NCBI GenBank assembly: GCA_045126975.1
Contig: JBGVPL010000015.1
Location: 34,672 to 98,671, forward strand
Source of the DNA: Aphodosoma sp045126975
GTDB lineage: Bacteria; Bacteroidota; Bacteroidia; Bacteroidales; Paludibacteraceae
DNA length: 64,000 bases
Reading direction: 5' to 3'
Shown: positions 8,771 through 16,861 of the stretch, in pieces
Layout: the number at the start of each line of letters is the position of its first letter
Numbering within the stretch: position 1 is the first letter of the stretch
Translations under genes and position numbers: made by a program
The notes under the pieces: model-generated
Seen by the model: only the letters and a program-made list of their open reading frames with translations
Databases searched by the model: none
What the model was told of the DNA's origin: nothing

Positions 8771-8876
8771 AGACAGAAGAACATAATAACAAAATTTATT
8801 AAACTATATTTTATGTTCTTATGTTATCCTGTCTTCTAAAAAAAAATTCATGTTCTTTTGTCTTCATGTCTAAAAA
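8771..8876. repeat. Long imperfect stem-loop plus catgtcttcatgtc leader
   Basis: Arms 8771-8790 and 8811-8837 are imperfect reverse complements (agacagaagaacataataac / ttatgttcttatgttatcct...). After this comes a ttcatgttcttttgtcttc run ending in tcatgtctaaaaaa just before the GSCFA start. The same words occur at 40510-40550, 41560-41676, 42772-42810 and 58375-58515. Confidence 0.75.
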
Positions 8877-8886
8877 ATAAAAAACA

Positions 8887-9810
8887 ATGCAATTCACTAC
8901 TCCCGTAAATATAAAACCAAACAAATCAATTGACCATAATTCACGAATTGTGATGCTTGGTTCATGCTTTGCCGAAAACATCGGCAAAAAACTAATCGAC
9001 TGTGGATTCAACGTCGTAATGAACCCAATGGGCATACTCTACAACCCTATCTCAATACATAACGCATTACAACGAATCATCGAAGAACGTGAATTTACCG
9101 AAGACGAACTCTTCTACCACAACGGTTTATGGGCTTCATTTATGCACCACGGCTCATTCTCGCATTCCGACAAAAGCGAGGCTCTCAAAATAATGAACGA
9201 ACGCTTACTCGAAGCTCACCACCAACTAAAAAATGCCACACACCTAATCATCACCTTCGGCTCATCCGAAGTATATGAACACGACGGACAAGTAGTAGCC
9301 AACTGCCACAAACTCCCATCACGTCAATTCACCCACCGCCTCCTATCAACAAACGAAATAACCACTCCTTACTATTCCCTATTCCCTGCTCCCTATTCCC
9401 TACTCCCTATTTTCACCATTTCCCCAGTCCGTTACCTCGGCGAAGGAGCTCACCACGGACAAATCAATAAAGCCACTCTACTCCTCGCTACCGACCAAAT
9501 CTGTCGCGAAACAGGAGCCGACTATTTCCCTTCATACGAAATAATGATGGACGAATTACGCGATTACCGCTACTATGCAACCGACATGATTCACCCTTCA
9601 GAAATGGCTATCGACTACATATTTGAACGATTTACCACAACATATCTCACCGAAGAAGCTATTCGCACTGCAGAAGAGATAAAAAAGATAAAAAAATCCC
9701 TCTCCCATCGCCCCCTCCACCCCGACTCTGAAGAATACCAAAAATTCAAAAAAAAGTTATCACAACAAATTAATATGATAACAGAAAAATACCCCAATAT
9801 AAAACTCTAA
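8887..9810 (+). CDS. GSCFA domain protein
   Basis: 307 aa. It has the family signature GSCFAENIGKKL near the start and then a GDSL/SGNH-like hydrolase layout (LIITFGSSEVYE, FTISPVRYLGEGAHHGQINKATLL, DYRYYATDMIHPSEMAIDYIFERF). The family is common in Bacteroidota and its substrate is not established. Around residues 162-177 the protein reads YYSLFPAPYSLLPIF, encoded by an in-frame ccctattccctattccc repeat (9371-9415) that also occurs in intergenic DNA. This looks like a repeat tract absorbed into a surface loop. Confidence 0.85.
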   Translation: MQFTTPVNIKPNKSIDHNSRIVMLGSCFAENIGKKLIDCGFNVVMNPMGILYNPISIHNALQRIIEEREFTEDELFYHNGLWASFMHHGSFSHSDKSEALKIMNERLLEAHHQLKNATHLIITFGSSEVYEHDGQVVANCHKLPSRQFTHRLLSTNEITTPYYSLFPAPYSLLPIFTISPVRYLGEGAHHGQINKATLLLATDQICRETGADYFPSYEIMMDELRDYRYYATDMIHPSEMAIDYIFERFTTTYLTEEAIRTAEEIKKIKKSLSHRPLHPDSEEYQKFKKKLSQQINMITEKYPNIKL

Positions 9811-9831
9811 ACAAACACTACTATTTCATAA

Positions 9832-9866
9832 AAAAAACCTCACTCGGATACCGAATGAGGTTTTCT
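9832..9866. terminator. Terminator between convergent genes
   Basis: Hairpin AACCTCACTCGG / CCGAATGAGGTT (one mismatch) flanked by A-run and T-run. It is placed to stop both the GSCFA gene and the oxidoreductase operon coming from the right. Confidence 0.75.
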
Positions 9867-9883
9867 ATTATCTAATCGTTAAA

Positions 9884-10426
9884 TTAGAGTTTTTCGATGA
9901 TTTCACCACCTTTCAACATAGCTGCTTCGTTAGCAGGAAGGAGTTTGTGGTGACGTTCTGGCAATGATTTTTTCAAACCAAGCATAACTTTGTCGAGTTC
10001 TACAACTGGATCTACTTTCAAAAGGCCACCAAGTACGAACATATTGAAAGTTTTAGCTTGACCAAGAGCTGCAGCTGTGTCAGTTGCAGGGATGCGATAT
10101 ACGTTGATATCTTTGCGTTCTGGAACACGTGTCATACCATTTGGGTCGAAAATCAAAATACCACCTGGTTTAACGCGAGATTCGAATTTGTCCATTGAAG
10201 GTTGGTTAAGAACGACAACGATGTCGTATTTTTGCAACAATGGAGATGCGATTGGGTCATCCGAAAGGATAACAGTAACGTTGGCAGTACCACCACGTTG
10301 TTCTGGACCATAAGCAGGCATCCAAGTTACCTCTTTACCTTGCATAAGACCTGCATAAGCAAGAATCTTACCCATAGAAAGAACACCTTGTCCACCAAAT
10401 CCGGCTATGATAATTTCTTTTTTCAT
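9884..10426 (-). CDS. 2-oxoacid:ferredoxin oxidoreductase, gamma subunit
   Basis: 180 aa. Gamma subunit of a CoA-dependent 2-oxoacid:ferredoxin oxidoreductase (KorC/VorA class). It has the expected start IIIAGFGGQGVLSMGKIL, then MPAYGPEQRGGTANV, NQPSMDKFE, and TKAFNMFVLGG-like TFNMFVLGGLL. It is the last gene of the four-gene operon and is separated from the beta gene by a large repeat stem-loop. The enzyme converts a 2-oxoacid to acyl-CoA plus CO2 while reducing ferredoxin. Substrate (2-oxoglutarate or branched-chain) cannot be fixed by eye. Confidence 0.9.
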   Translation of the reverse strand: MKKEIIIAGFGGQGVLSMGKILAYAGLMQGKEVTWMPAYGPEQRGGTANVTVILSDDPIASPLLQKYDIVVVLNQPSMDKFESRVKPGGILIFDPNGMTRVPERKDINVYRIPATDTAAALGQAKTFNMFVLGGLLKVDPVVELDKVMLGLKKSLPERHHKLLPANEAAMLKGGEIIEKL

Positions 10427-10438
10427 ATCTTAGAATCA

Positions 10439-10578
10439 TAGTAGCGAGTAGCGAGTAACAAGACTTTATACTCAGCTTCGCTTCGTTAGTATTTAATGAA
10501 ATCATAATAGAGCAAGCAACAATCTTTTAGTTTGTATCCGAATGGCTCTCGCTACTCGTTACTTGTTACTCGCTACTA
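10439..10578. repeat. Stem-loop of gagtagcgagtaac quasi-repeats (gamma/beta gap)
   Basis: The left end reads tagcgagtagcgagtaacaa and the right end reads ctcgctactcgttacttgtt followed by actcgctact, its reverse complement with few changes. About 95 bases lie between them. It fills the whole gap between the beta and gamma genes. A relative fills the alpha/beta gap at 11401-11517. Confidence 0.8.
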
Positions 10579-10584
10579 TTAAAA

Positions 10585-11379
10585 TTAGAGATGATTAATT
10601 TCGTCGAAACGTTTTTTAGGAGTATCTTTCAAGTCACCGAGAGGATATTTAGCAAACATGTGCTCTTCCATCCAAGCATTTGATTGAACTGGAGTCATTT
10701 TCCAGTTTGTGTTACAGTGAGATACGAATTCTACGATAGAAGTACCTTTACCGTCAATTGAGTTTTGGAATGCTTTGCGGATTGCTTTTTTAGCACGTAC
10801 GATGCTAGCAGTTTTGTGAACTGATTGACGTGTTACGTAGCAAGTACCATCGATTTCTTTCAAGAGGTCAGAAATACGCAATGGGAAACCATACATATCT
10901 GTGTTACGGCCGTAAGGACAAGTAGCTGTTTTCATACCTTCGAGAGTAGTTGGAGCCATTTGACCACCAGTCATACCGTAAATACCGTTGTTAACGAAGA
11001 AGATAACGATATTTTCGCCACGGTTGCAAGCGTGGATAGTTTCAGCAGTACCGATAGCAGCCAAGTCACCATCACCTTGATAAGTGAAAACAACTTTGTC
11101 TGGCATCAAACGTTTGATAGCTGTAGCGAGTGCAGGTGCACGACCGTGAGCAGCTTCTTGCATATCGATATCAAGATAGTTGTAAGCGAATACAGAGCAA
11201 CCTACAGGAGCGATACCAATAGTTTTTTCTTGAATGCCCATTTCTTCGATTACTTCGGCAATAAGTTTGTGGATAACACCGTGTGAACAACCTGGACAAT
11301 AGTGCATGATATTGTCGGTCAAGACTTTGGTTTTGCCGTAAACCAAATTTTCGGGTTTAATAATATCTTGTTTTGTCAT
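10585..11379 (-). CDS. 2-oxoacid:ferredoxin oxidoreductase, beta (TPP-binding) subunit
   Basis: 264 aa. Binds thiamine pyrophosphate: the GDGDLAAIG block starts the TPP motif and FFVNNGIYGMTGGQMAPTT completes it. HYCPGCSHGVIHK near the N-terminus and IAPVGCSVFAYNYLD fit the KorB/VorC class. It pairs with the alpha subunit encoded just upstream to form the active site. Codon use is strongly biased (gaa, aaa, ggt), as in highly expressed genes here. Confidence 0.92.
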   Translation of the reverse strand: MTKQDIIKPENLVYGKTKVLTDNIMHYCPGCSHGVIHKLIAEVIEEMGIQEKTIGIAPVGCSVFAYNYLDIDMQEAAHGRAPALATAIKRLMPDKVVFTYQGDGDLAAIGTAETIHACNRGENIVIFFVNNGIYGMTGGQMAPTTLEGMKTATCPYGRNTDMYGFPLRISDLLKEIDGTCYVTRQSVHKTASIVRAKKAIRKAFQNSIDGKGTSIVEFVSHCNTNWKMTPVQSNAWMEEHMFAKYPLGDLKDTPKKRFDEINHL

Positions 11380-11400
11380 TTCTTTAGACTTTTAGATTTT

Positions 11401-11517
11401 CAGTAGCGAGTAGCGAGAATGTTTTAGCACTCAGCTTCTCCCTATTAAATTAGTATCTTAGTTATGAGTAACGACAACGTATATATTTCTCGTTACTCGG
11501 TACTAAATTACTCGTTA
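11401..11517. repeat. Stem-loop of gagtagcgag quasi-repeats (beta/alpha gap)
   Basis: Left end agtagcgagtagcgag and right end ctcgttactcggtac plus attactcgttact are imperfect reverse complements. It belongs to the same family as 10439-10578 in the same operon. Both sit between co-transcribed subunit genes, where they could set relative expression. Confidence 0.8.
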
Positions 11518-12594
11518 CTATTTAATAATTTGTGTTTTAAGTGCTTCAAGAGCTTCTTCTGCTGAAGGGATGATACCACCTTGACGGCCATAGAAACCAA
11601 CTGGTTTAGAACCGTTAACAGCCAAGCGAACATCTTCAACCATTTGACCTGCACTCATTTCGATAGACATGAAGCCTTTTACTTTAGTTGCAAGTTCTTG
11701 GATTTTTTTAGTTGGGAATGGGAACAATGTGATTGGACGCAATACACCAACTTTGATACCTTCTGCGCGAGCGTATTCAACAGCTTGTTTACAGATACGA
11801 GCTGAAGAACCGAATGCTACGAATACATATTCAGCATCGTCGAGCATATATTCTTCGAAACGAACTTCGTTTTCTTCGATTTCGCGATATTTAGCTTGGA
11901 GACGGTTGTTAGTTGCTTCCATTACTTCTGACTCAAGAGCCAAAGAAGTGATGATATTGTGAGGACGACCTACTTTACCAGTTGTAGCCCATGGACATTG
12001 TGCGATAACTTCTTCCATAGAACGACGTGGTTTGAATGGAGGCAATACAACTTTTTCCATCATTTGACCGATAACACCGTCAGACAACATCAAAACAGGG
12101 TTACGATATTTGAATGCCAATTCATAACCGAGGTCAACGAAATCAGCCATTTCTTGAACTGTAGAAGGAGCAAGTACAATCATGTGATAGTCGCCGTGAC
12201 CACCACCTTTCACTGATTGGAAATAGTCAGCTTGTGAAGGTTGGATAGTACCAAGACCAGGACCGCCACGCATAACATTGAGAATCAAACAAGGAAGCTC
12301 AGCAGCAGCGATATAAGAGATACCCTCTTGTTTCAAAGAAACACCAGGAGATGACGATGAAGTCATAACTTTTTTACCACATGCAGCACCAGCATAAACC
12401 ATGTTGATTGCAGACACTTCGCTCTCTGCTTGAAGAACCACCATACCAGTTTCTTCCCAAGGTTTGAGCTCTTGTAGGGTTTCCATAACCTCAGATTGAG
12501 GGGTAATAGGATAACCAAAATAGCCATCGCAACCGCTACGCACTGCAGCGTGAGCGAAAGCCTCATTACCTTTCATTAATTTAATTTCTTCCAT
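11518..12594 (-). CDS. vorB: 2-oxoacid:ferredoxin oxidoreductase, alpha subunit (VorB/KorA type)
   Basis: 358 aa. Starts MEEIKLMKGNEAFAHAAVRSG and contains GYPITPQSEVMETL, AESEVSAINMVYAGAACG, MTSSSSPGVSLKQEGISY and NVMRGGPGLGTIQPSQADYFQ. These are the pyrimidine-binding domain blocks of the VorB/KorA family, followed by the C-terminal domain (VFVAFGSSARICKQAVEYA). The symbol follows common naming of this Bacteroidota family (3-methyl-2-oxobutanoate dehydrogenase subunit VorB). A 2-oxoglutarate role is equally possible. Confidence 0.9.
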   Translation of the reverse strand: MEEIKLMKGNEAFAHAAVRSGCDGYFGYPITPQSEVMETLQELKPWEETGMVVLQAESEVSAINMVYAGAACGKKVMTSSSSPGVSLKQEGISYIAAAELPCLILNVMRGGPGLGTIQPSQADYFQSVKGGGHGDYHMIVLAPSTVQEMADFVDLGYELAFKYRNPVLMLSDGVIGQMMEKVVLPPFKPRRSMEEVIAQCPWATTGKVGRPHNIITSLALESEVMEATNNRLQAKYREIEENEVRFEEYMLDDAEYVFVAFGSSARICKQAVEYARAEGIKVGVLRPITLFPFPTKKIQELATKVKGFMSIEMSAGQMVEDVRLAVNGSKPVGFYGRQGGIIPSAEEALEALKTQIIK

Positions 12595-12611
12595 AGCCTT
12601 TGGACAACTTT

Positions 12612-12833
12612 TTAGAGGGTTACTTTATAAACAGAGATACAAGCATCAGGACATACATATCCACAAGAACAACAGCCAACGCAGTCTTCAGTGACCATTT
12701 CAGCATAGTTGTAACCTTTGGCATTTACCTGAGAAGCTAATCCCAAAACTTTAGATGGGCATGCTGCTACGCACAATCCACATCCTTTGCAGCGTTCTGT
12801 ATCCACAACTACTGCACCTTTGAATTTTGCCAT
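12612..12833 (-). CDS. 4Fe-4S ferredoxin subunit of the oxidoreductase
   Basis: 73 aa. Two cluster motifs are visible: CKGCGLCVAACP (residues 15-26) and CVGCCSCGYVCPDAC (51-65). It is the delta (KorD/VorD-like) subunit, carrying electrons from the TPP site to external ferredoxin. It is first in the operon, 17 bp before the alpha gene. A good promoter lies about 115 bp upstream. Confidence 0.92.
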   Translation of the reverse strand: MAKFKGAVVVDTERCKGCGLCVAACPSKVLGLASQVNAKGYNYAEMVTEDCVGCCSCGYVCPDACISVYKVTL

Positions 12834-12871
12834 AGTATATAAATTTTTAGTGTAAAGAGTTAATTATCAAA

Positions 12872-12940
12872 TTGAAAGTCGAAAGTCGAAAGTCAGAAGT
12901 CAAATCCCTACTCCCTACTCTCTACTCCATGCTCCATATT
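12872..12940. repeat. gaaagtcgaaagtc and ccctactccctac repeat tracts
   Basis: The leader of the oxidoreductase operon holds a ttgaaagtcgaaagtcgaaa run and then a ccctactccctactctctac run. The second belongs to the family seen at 6060, 9371 and 35343. The tracts lie between the promoter at 12947-12977 and the ferredoxin start. Confidence 0.7.
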
Positions 12941-12946
12941 TCAGTG

Positions 12947-12977
12947 CAAATTTACACCTTTTTTTTGAATAAACAAA
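12947..12977 (-). promoter_or_regulatory. Promoter of the 2-oxoacid oxidoreductase operon
   Basis: On the minus strand: TTTG (12977-12974), 19 bp, TAAATTTG (12954-12947). Exact match to the Bacteroidota consensus and spacing. Confidence 0.8.
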
Positions 12978-13037
12978 AGTATTTACAATTTTTTTTCAAC
13001 TATTTTATTTTTTCCCAATTTAACCCTAAAAAACAAC

Positions 13038-13065
13038 AAAAAGCGAGATTTTAACCTCGCTTTTT
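13038..13065 (-). terminator. Terminator of thrS
   Basis: Perfect 10-bp hairpin (AAAAAGCGAG / CTCGCTTTTT) 28 bp beyond the thrS stop. In the minus direction it is followed by a T-rich stretch. Confidence 0.85.
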
Positions 13066-13092
13066 GCATTTTAAATTTCTATTACTAATCTA

Positions 13093-15036
13093 TTAAAACT
13101 CACTCATCATTTCTTTAATTTTATCGTTTACAAGTGTTGCAAACTCTTCTGGTGTCATAACACCTTGGTCGCCTTCACCTTGTTTACGAACTGAGATTTT
13201 ACCTTCGTTCATTTCGTTTTCGCCTACAATCAAGAGATAAGGGATACGTTTCAACTCGTTATCACGAATCTTACGTCCAATTTTCTCGTTACGGTCGTCA
13301 ACGATAGCACGCACGTCGAATTGAGCCAATTTATCTGCTACCTCTTTTGCGTAGTCGTTGTATTTCTCAGAAATTGGAAGTACTACAGCTTGGTCTGGTG
13401 TCAACCACAATGGGAACTTACCACCTGTGTGCTCGATAAGCACTGCCACAAAACGTTCCATCGAACCGAATGGCGCACGGTGAATCATCACAGGACGGTG
13501 TTTTTGGTTGTCGGCACCTGTATACACAAGGTCAAAACGCTCTGGCAAATTGTAGTCCACTTGGATTGTACCCAATTGCCAACGACGACCAATTGCATCT
13601 TTCACCATGAAGTCGAGTTTTGGACCATAGAATGCAGCCTCGCCAAGTTCTACTTTTGCTTTCAAACCTTTATATTCGCAAGCTTCGATGATAGCCGACT
13701 CTGCTTTTTCCCATACATCGTCAGAACCGATATATTTTTCTTTATTGTTAGGGTCGCGAAGCGAGATTTGAGCCTCAAAGTTTTCGAAATTCAATGCTTT
13801 GAAGATGATGAAGATGATATCCATCACTTTCATAAACTCTTCTTTCAATTGATCAGGACGGCAGAAGATGTGAGCATCGTCTTGTGTAAACGAACGCACA
13901 CGTGTGAGACCATGCAACTCACCGCTTTGCTCATAACGATACACAGTACCAAACTCAGCATAACGGAGTGGAAGGTCTTTGTATGAGTGTGGCATCACCT
14001 TATATATTTCGCAGTGGTGAGGACAGTTCATTGGTTTCAAAAGATACTCTTCGCCCTCTTCTGGTGTGTGAATTGGTTGGAACGAGTCTTTACCATATTT
14101 AGCATAGTGGCCTGATGTCACCCACAACTCTTTTTGACCAATATGTGGAGTCATCACTTGTTGATAACCGAAACGTTTTTGGATGCGTTTCAAGAAATCC
14201 TCCAAACGCAAACGCAAAGCAGTACCTTTTGGCAACCACAAAGGCAAACCTTTACCTACAGCTTCCGAGAATGCGAACAACTCCAATTCTTTACCAATCT
14301 TACGGTGGTCGCGTTTTTTAGCCTCCTCCATCAACACAAGATATTCGTCCAACATTTTCTTTTTAGGGAACGAAATACCATAGATACGTGTCATTTGAGG
14401 ACGTTTTTCATCGCCACGCCAGTAAGCACCAGCCACGCTCAACAACTTCACAGCTTTGATTTCAGCCGTATTCACCAAGTGCGGACCGCGACAAAGATCA
14501 GTAAACGCACCTTGAGTATAAAGAGTGATTGTACCATCTTCGAGGTCAGATATCAACTCACATTTGAACGTTTCACCACGTTCTTCAAACATTTTAAGAG
14601 CATCAGCTTTAGTGATGTCTTGACGAACCACAGGTTCTTTCTTAGCTACAAGCTCTGCCATTTTCTTTTCGATGGCAGCAAGGTCAGATTCTTTAATAAC
14701 GGTGCCAGCGGCAGGCATAACATCATAGTAGAAGCCATTCTCGATAGCAGGGCCAATACCAAATTGAATACCTGGATACAACTCTTGCAATGCTTCAGCC
14801 ATCAAGTGAGCCGACGTATGCCAAAAGGTATGTTTAGCCTCAGCATCATCCCATTTGTGCAATTTAATGCTACAATCTTCTGTGATAGGACGATTGATTT
14901 CGATAATTTCACCATTTACGCTCGCAGCTAAAATATCGTTGGCCAAACGAGGCGAAATCGACTCAGCGATTTGAAAAGCAGTGCTACCAGCGGCGTACTC
15001 ACGTACCGAACCGTCAGGAAATGTAACTTTAATCAT
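13093..15036 (-). CDS. thrS: Threonyl-tRNA synthetase
   Basis: 647 aa, full length. Charges tRNA-Thr in the cytosol. Domains in order: TGS (residues 1-60, MIKVTFPDGSVREYAAGSTA), the editing/SAD domain with HTSAHLMAEALQ (the HxxxH zinc site), the class II core (FGTVYRYEQSGELHGLTRVRSFTQDDAHIF, and NCPHH with the catalytic zinc cysteine), and the C-terminal anticodon-binding domain (VVLPISEKYNDYAKEVADKL). It is a single gene with its own promoter at 15170-15200 and a leader of about 130 nt with no recognised regulatory fold. Confidence 0.97.
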   Translation of the reverse strand: MIKVTFPDGSVREYAAGSTAFQIAESISPRLANDILAASVNGEIIEINRPITEDCSIKLHKWDDAEAKHTFWHTSAHLMAEALQELYPGIQFGIGPAIENGFYYDVMPAAGTVIKESDLAAIEKKMAELVAKKEPVVRQDITKADALKMFEERGETFKCELISDLEDGTITLYTQGAFTDLCRGPHLVNTAEIKAVKLLSVAGAYWRGDEKRPQMTRIYGISFPKKKMLDEYLVLMEEAKKRDHRKIGKELELFAFSEAVGKGLPLWLPKGTALRLRLEDFLKRIQKRFGYQQVMTPHIGQKELWVTSGHYAKYGKDSFQPIHTPEEGEEYLLKPMNCPHHCEIYKVMPHSYKDLPLRYAEFGTVYRYEQSGELHGLTRVRSFTQDDAHIFCRPDQLKEEFMKVMDIIFIIFKALNFENFEAQISLRDPNNKEKYIGSDDVWEKAESAIIEACEYKGLKAKVELGEAAFYGPKLDFMVKDAIGRRWQLGTIQVDYNLPERFDLVYTGADNQKHRPVMIHRAPFGSMERFVAVLIEHTGGKFPLWLTPDQAVVLPISEKYNDYAKEVADKLAQFDVRAIVDDRNEKIGRKIRDNELKRIPYLLIVGENEMNEGKISVRKQGEGDQGVMTPEEFATLVNDKIKEMMSEF

Positions 15037-15169
15037 AATTTTTTAAAAAGTGTGTTAAAGGCTGTCCCCGACCCCACCATACAAGCGGCGAAATCTACAA
15101 AAAGGACCTCCCACAAATTTCCGTTCAAAAACAAGATACAAAAAATGCACCCCATTTTCAAACGAAGTG

Positions 15170-15200
15170 CAAAGTTACAAAAAATATTTCGATTTGCAAT
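15170..15200 (-). promoter_or_regulatory. Promoter of thrS
   Basis: Minus strand: ATTG (15200-15197), 19 bp, TAACTTTG (15177-15170). The -7 box is perfect; the -33 element keeps only TTG. Confidence 0.65.
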
Positions 15201-15267
15201 AACAAATTCAAGCAATTGATTTAACTACACTAAAATTTCACTCAACCCCAATCCAAAATCCTAGCTT

Positions 15268-15609
15268 CTATCTTTTAGCAAGATTGCTAAAAGCATCAAT
15301 CAGCAAAGATATACCATCGATTACAGTCATTGTGCCATACTTAGCTATCTGCTGATAGCACTCTTCAATTTGTCGTTGGCACTCAATAGCAAGATTATAT
15401 TCTTCTTGTGTATATGAGCCTACAATCTGAGCCTTGGATACGATATAATTGCATATTTGGGACAGTTCTACAATCATAGAACGAAAGCGGGCTATTTGAG
15501 CTACATTATATACCAACGAAGCTCCACCAACAATCATTCTTGCTTTCTCGTTTCTTATTGCTGCAACCTTTGCTGCAATAAAAGCAACATCTATTACGGT
15601 ATTATTCAT
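15268..15609 (-). CDS. Unknown 113-aa protein at the end of the restriction island
   Basis: No family recognised. The sequence is mostly helical and alanine/isoleucine-rich (VAFIAAKVAAIRNEKARMIVGGASL), with a hydrophobic C-terminal helix (VIDGISLLIDAF). No clear signal peptide is seen. It lies about 97 bp downstream of the AlbA remnant on the same strand, so it may be the last gene of the restriction operon or an independent small gene. It is long enough and cleanly framed, so it is likely real. Confidence 0.5.
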   Translation of the reverse strand: MNNTVIDVAFIAAKVAAIRNEKARMIVGGASLVYNVAQIARFRSMIVELSQICNYIVSKAQIVGSYTQEEYNLAIECQRQIEECYQQIAKYGTMTVIDGISLLIDAFSNLAKR

Positions 15610-15706
15610 ACTCTAATCTAATTAGCAAATTAATCCACAAGTATAACCTATCATAAAATATAGAAAAAATGCGGTTTTTACATATTATATGATATATTGA
15701 ATTAAG

Positions 15707-16063
15707 TTACTCATTGCTTATTAGACTATTTTTCAAAGCAATACCTTTTGCTGTCAAACGGTATTTCTGTTTTGGGTGATTAGGCTTATCTGGATATATC
15801 ATTTCCACATACCCTTCAAGCATTGCTGGTTGAATAGTATGTCTTTTGAAATACCCTTTTGACTTATACACCTGCTTGTATAGTAACTTGTACACTTTCA
15901 AGATCTCATCAACAGACAAATCTCCATCTCCTATACTGTGTATCAATCTATTAACTTGGTCACTAACTTGATCACTGGGTGCTAACTGGGTGCCATCTTG
16001 CACACTTATAGGCAAAATAATACGAATAAAGTTATCTGTAAACTTAGAAACAATCTTCACCAT
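15707..16063 (-). pseudogene. C-terminal remnant of an AlbA_2/Schlafen-AAA_4 type protein
   Basis: 118 aa from a possible ATG at 16063. The sequence FTDNFIRIILPISVQ, then SDQVSDQVN, then a winged-helix-like tail (LSVDEILKVYKLLYKQVYKSKGYF) matches the C-terminal end of the large AlbA_2/ATP-binding regulators often found in type I restriction loci. The N-terminal start of such a protein lies immediately upstream in another frame (16064-16161), and the roughly 250-300 aa in between are missing. This is therefore a deletion-scarred gene, although the remaining frame could still be translated. Confidence 0.7.
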
Positions 16064-16161
16064 CCACCTTCCTTATAATTAAGAAATACCACAACATTTT
16101 TCTCAATATCAAGCTCAGAGGTCAATTCTCTTTTATATTCTATTCGGTTGGTTTCGGTCAT
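16064..16161 (-). pseudogene. N-terminal remnant of the same AlbA_2-type gene
   Basis: Translation from ATG 16161 gives MTETNRIEYKRELTSELDIE... ending KEGGWW then stop, 33 residues. This is the typical start of AlbA_2 domain proteins (IEYKREL, then FLNYKEGG). The frame stops exactly where the C-terminal fragment begins, two bases out of phase, as expected after an internal deletion. The ATG lies 5 bp past the stop of the protease gene, so the intact gene was in the same operon. Confidence 0.7.
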
Positions 16162-16165
16162 AATT

Positions 16166-16861
16166 TTATACTATAAACTCATTCAATTCTTCTTTTAGCA
16201 GTCTCCAATTTGGGAAATATCGATTTAATAACGCTGTATATTCTTCATTATGAAGTCGCACTTTTATATGTAGTAGTTCATGTACAACAATATATTCGAT
16301 GCAGTGTAAAGGTTTCTTTATCAACTCCAAATTAAAAATAATATTATGAGTACGATGATTGCAACTTCCCCACAAAGTTTTCATTTGCTTAACTTCCCAC
16401 TTATTAACATTAACCCCAAGTATCTCTTCCCATTTTGTAATTAGAGGTGGTAATATAGCCTTAAATTCAGCACGATACCATTCTCTCATTATTTCAGCTT
16501 TTCGCTCATCCGTTACTCCGTTGCGCGCATACAACACAATAAACTCATTACCCATTAACTCAACTTTCGCTGGCCCATTATGCTGAATAACTTTTAAACG
16601 ATAACGATGCCCCTTGAAGTAGTGGTTCTCACCCGACACATATTCACGAGGAGTTTGTCTATTCTGGTCAAGGATTTGCGCCACACGCTGTTTAATCCAC
16701 GACATTTTGGTAATCAAAAAGAACCTAACTGCCTCCTCTGTCATTGACAAGGGGGCTGACACGTGAATACGAGCATTGGGTGGATAAATCGTAAGATGCA
16801 CATTCTTTATCTCTTTCCACTCAACCTCAGCAGATATATCAGATACGTTAATAATCTTCAT
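16166..16861 (-). CDS. YgjP/SprT-like M48-type metallopeptidase (DUF45)
   Basis: 231 aa. The zinc site VVHELLHIKVRLHNEEY carries the HExxH-like HELLH and a downstream His, and WGSCNHRTHNIIFN is the usual preceding block. Members of this family are often encoded directly downstream of hsdR in type I restriction loci; their job there is not settled. The ATG overlaps the hsdR stop by one base (TAATG), so the two are translationally coupled. Confidence 0.88.
   Translation of the reverse strand: MKIINVSDISAEVEWKEIKNVHLTIYPPNARIHVSAPLSMTEEAVRFFLITKMSWIKQRVAQILDQNRQTPREYVSGENHYFKGHRYRLKVIQHNGPAKVELMGNEFIVLYARNGVTDERKAEIMREWYRAEFKAILPPLITKWEEILGVNVNKWEVKQMKTLWGSCNHRTHNIIFNLELIKKPLHCIEYIVVHELLHIKVRLHNEEYTALLNRYFPNWRLLKEELNEFIV

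Noticed and set aside
14134..14931. 265-aa frame opposite thrS
   Set aside because: Shadow of a conserved gene; rich in Cys, Phe and His runs, no motif.
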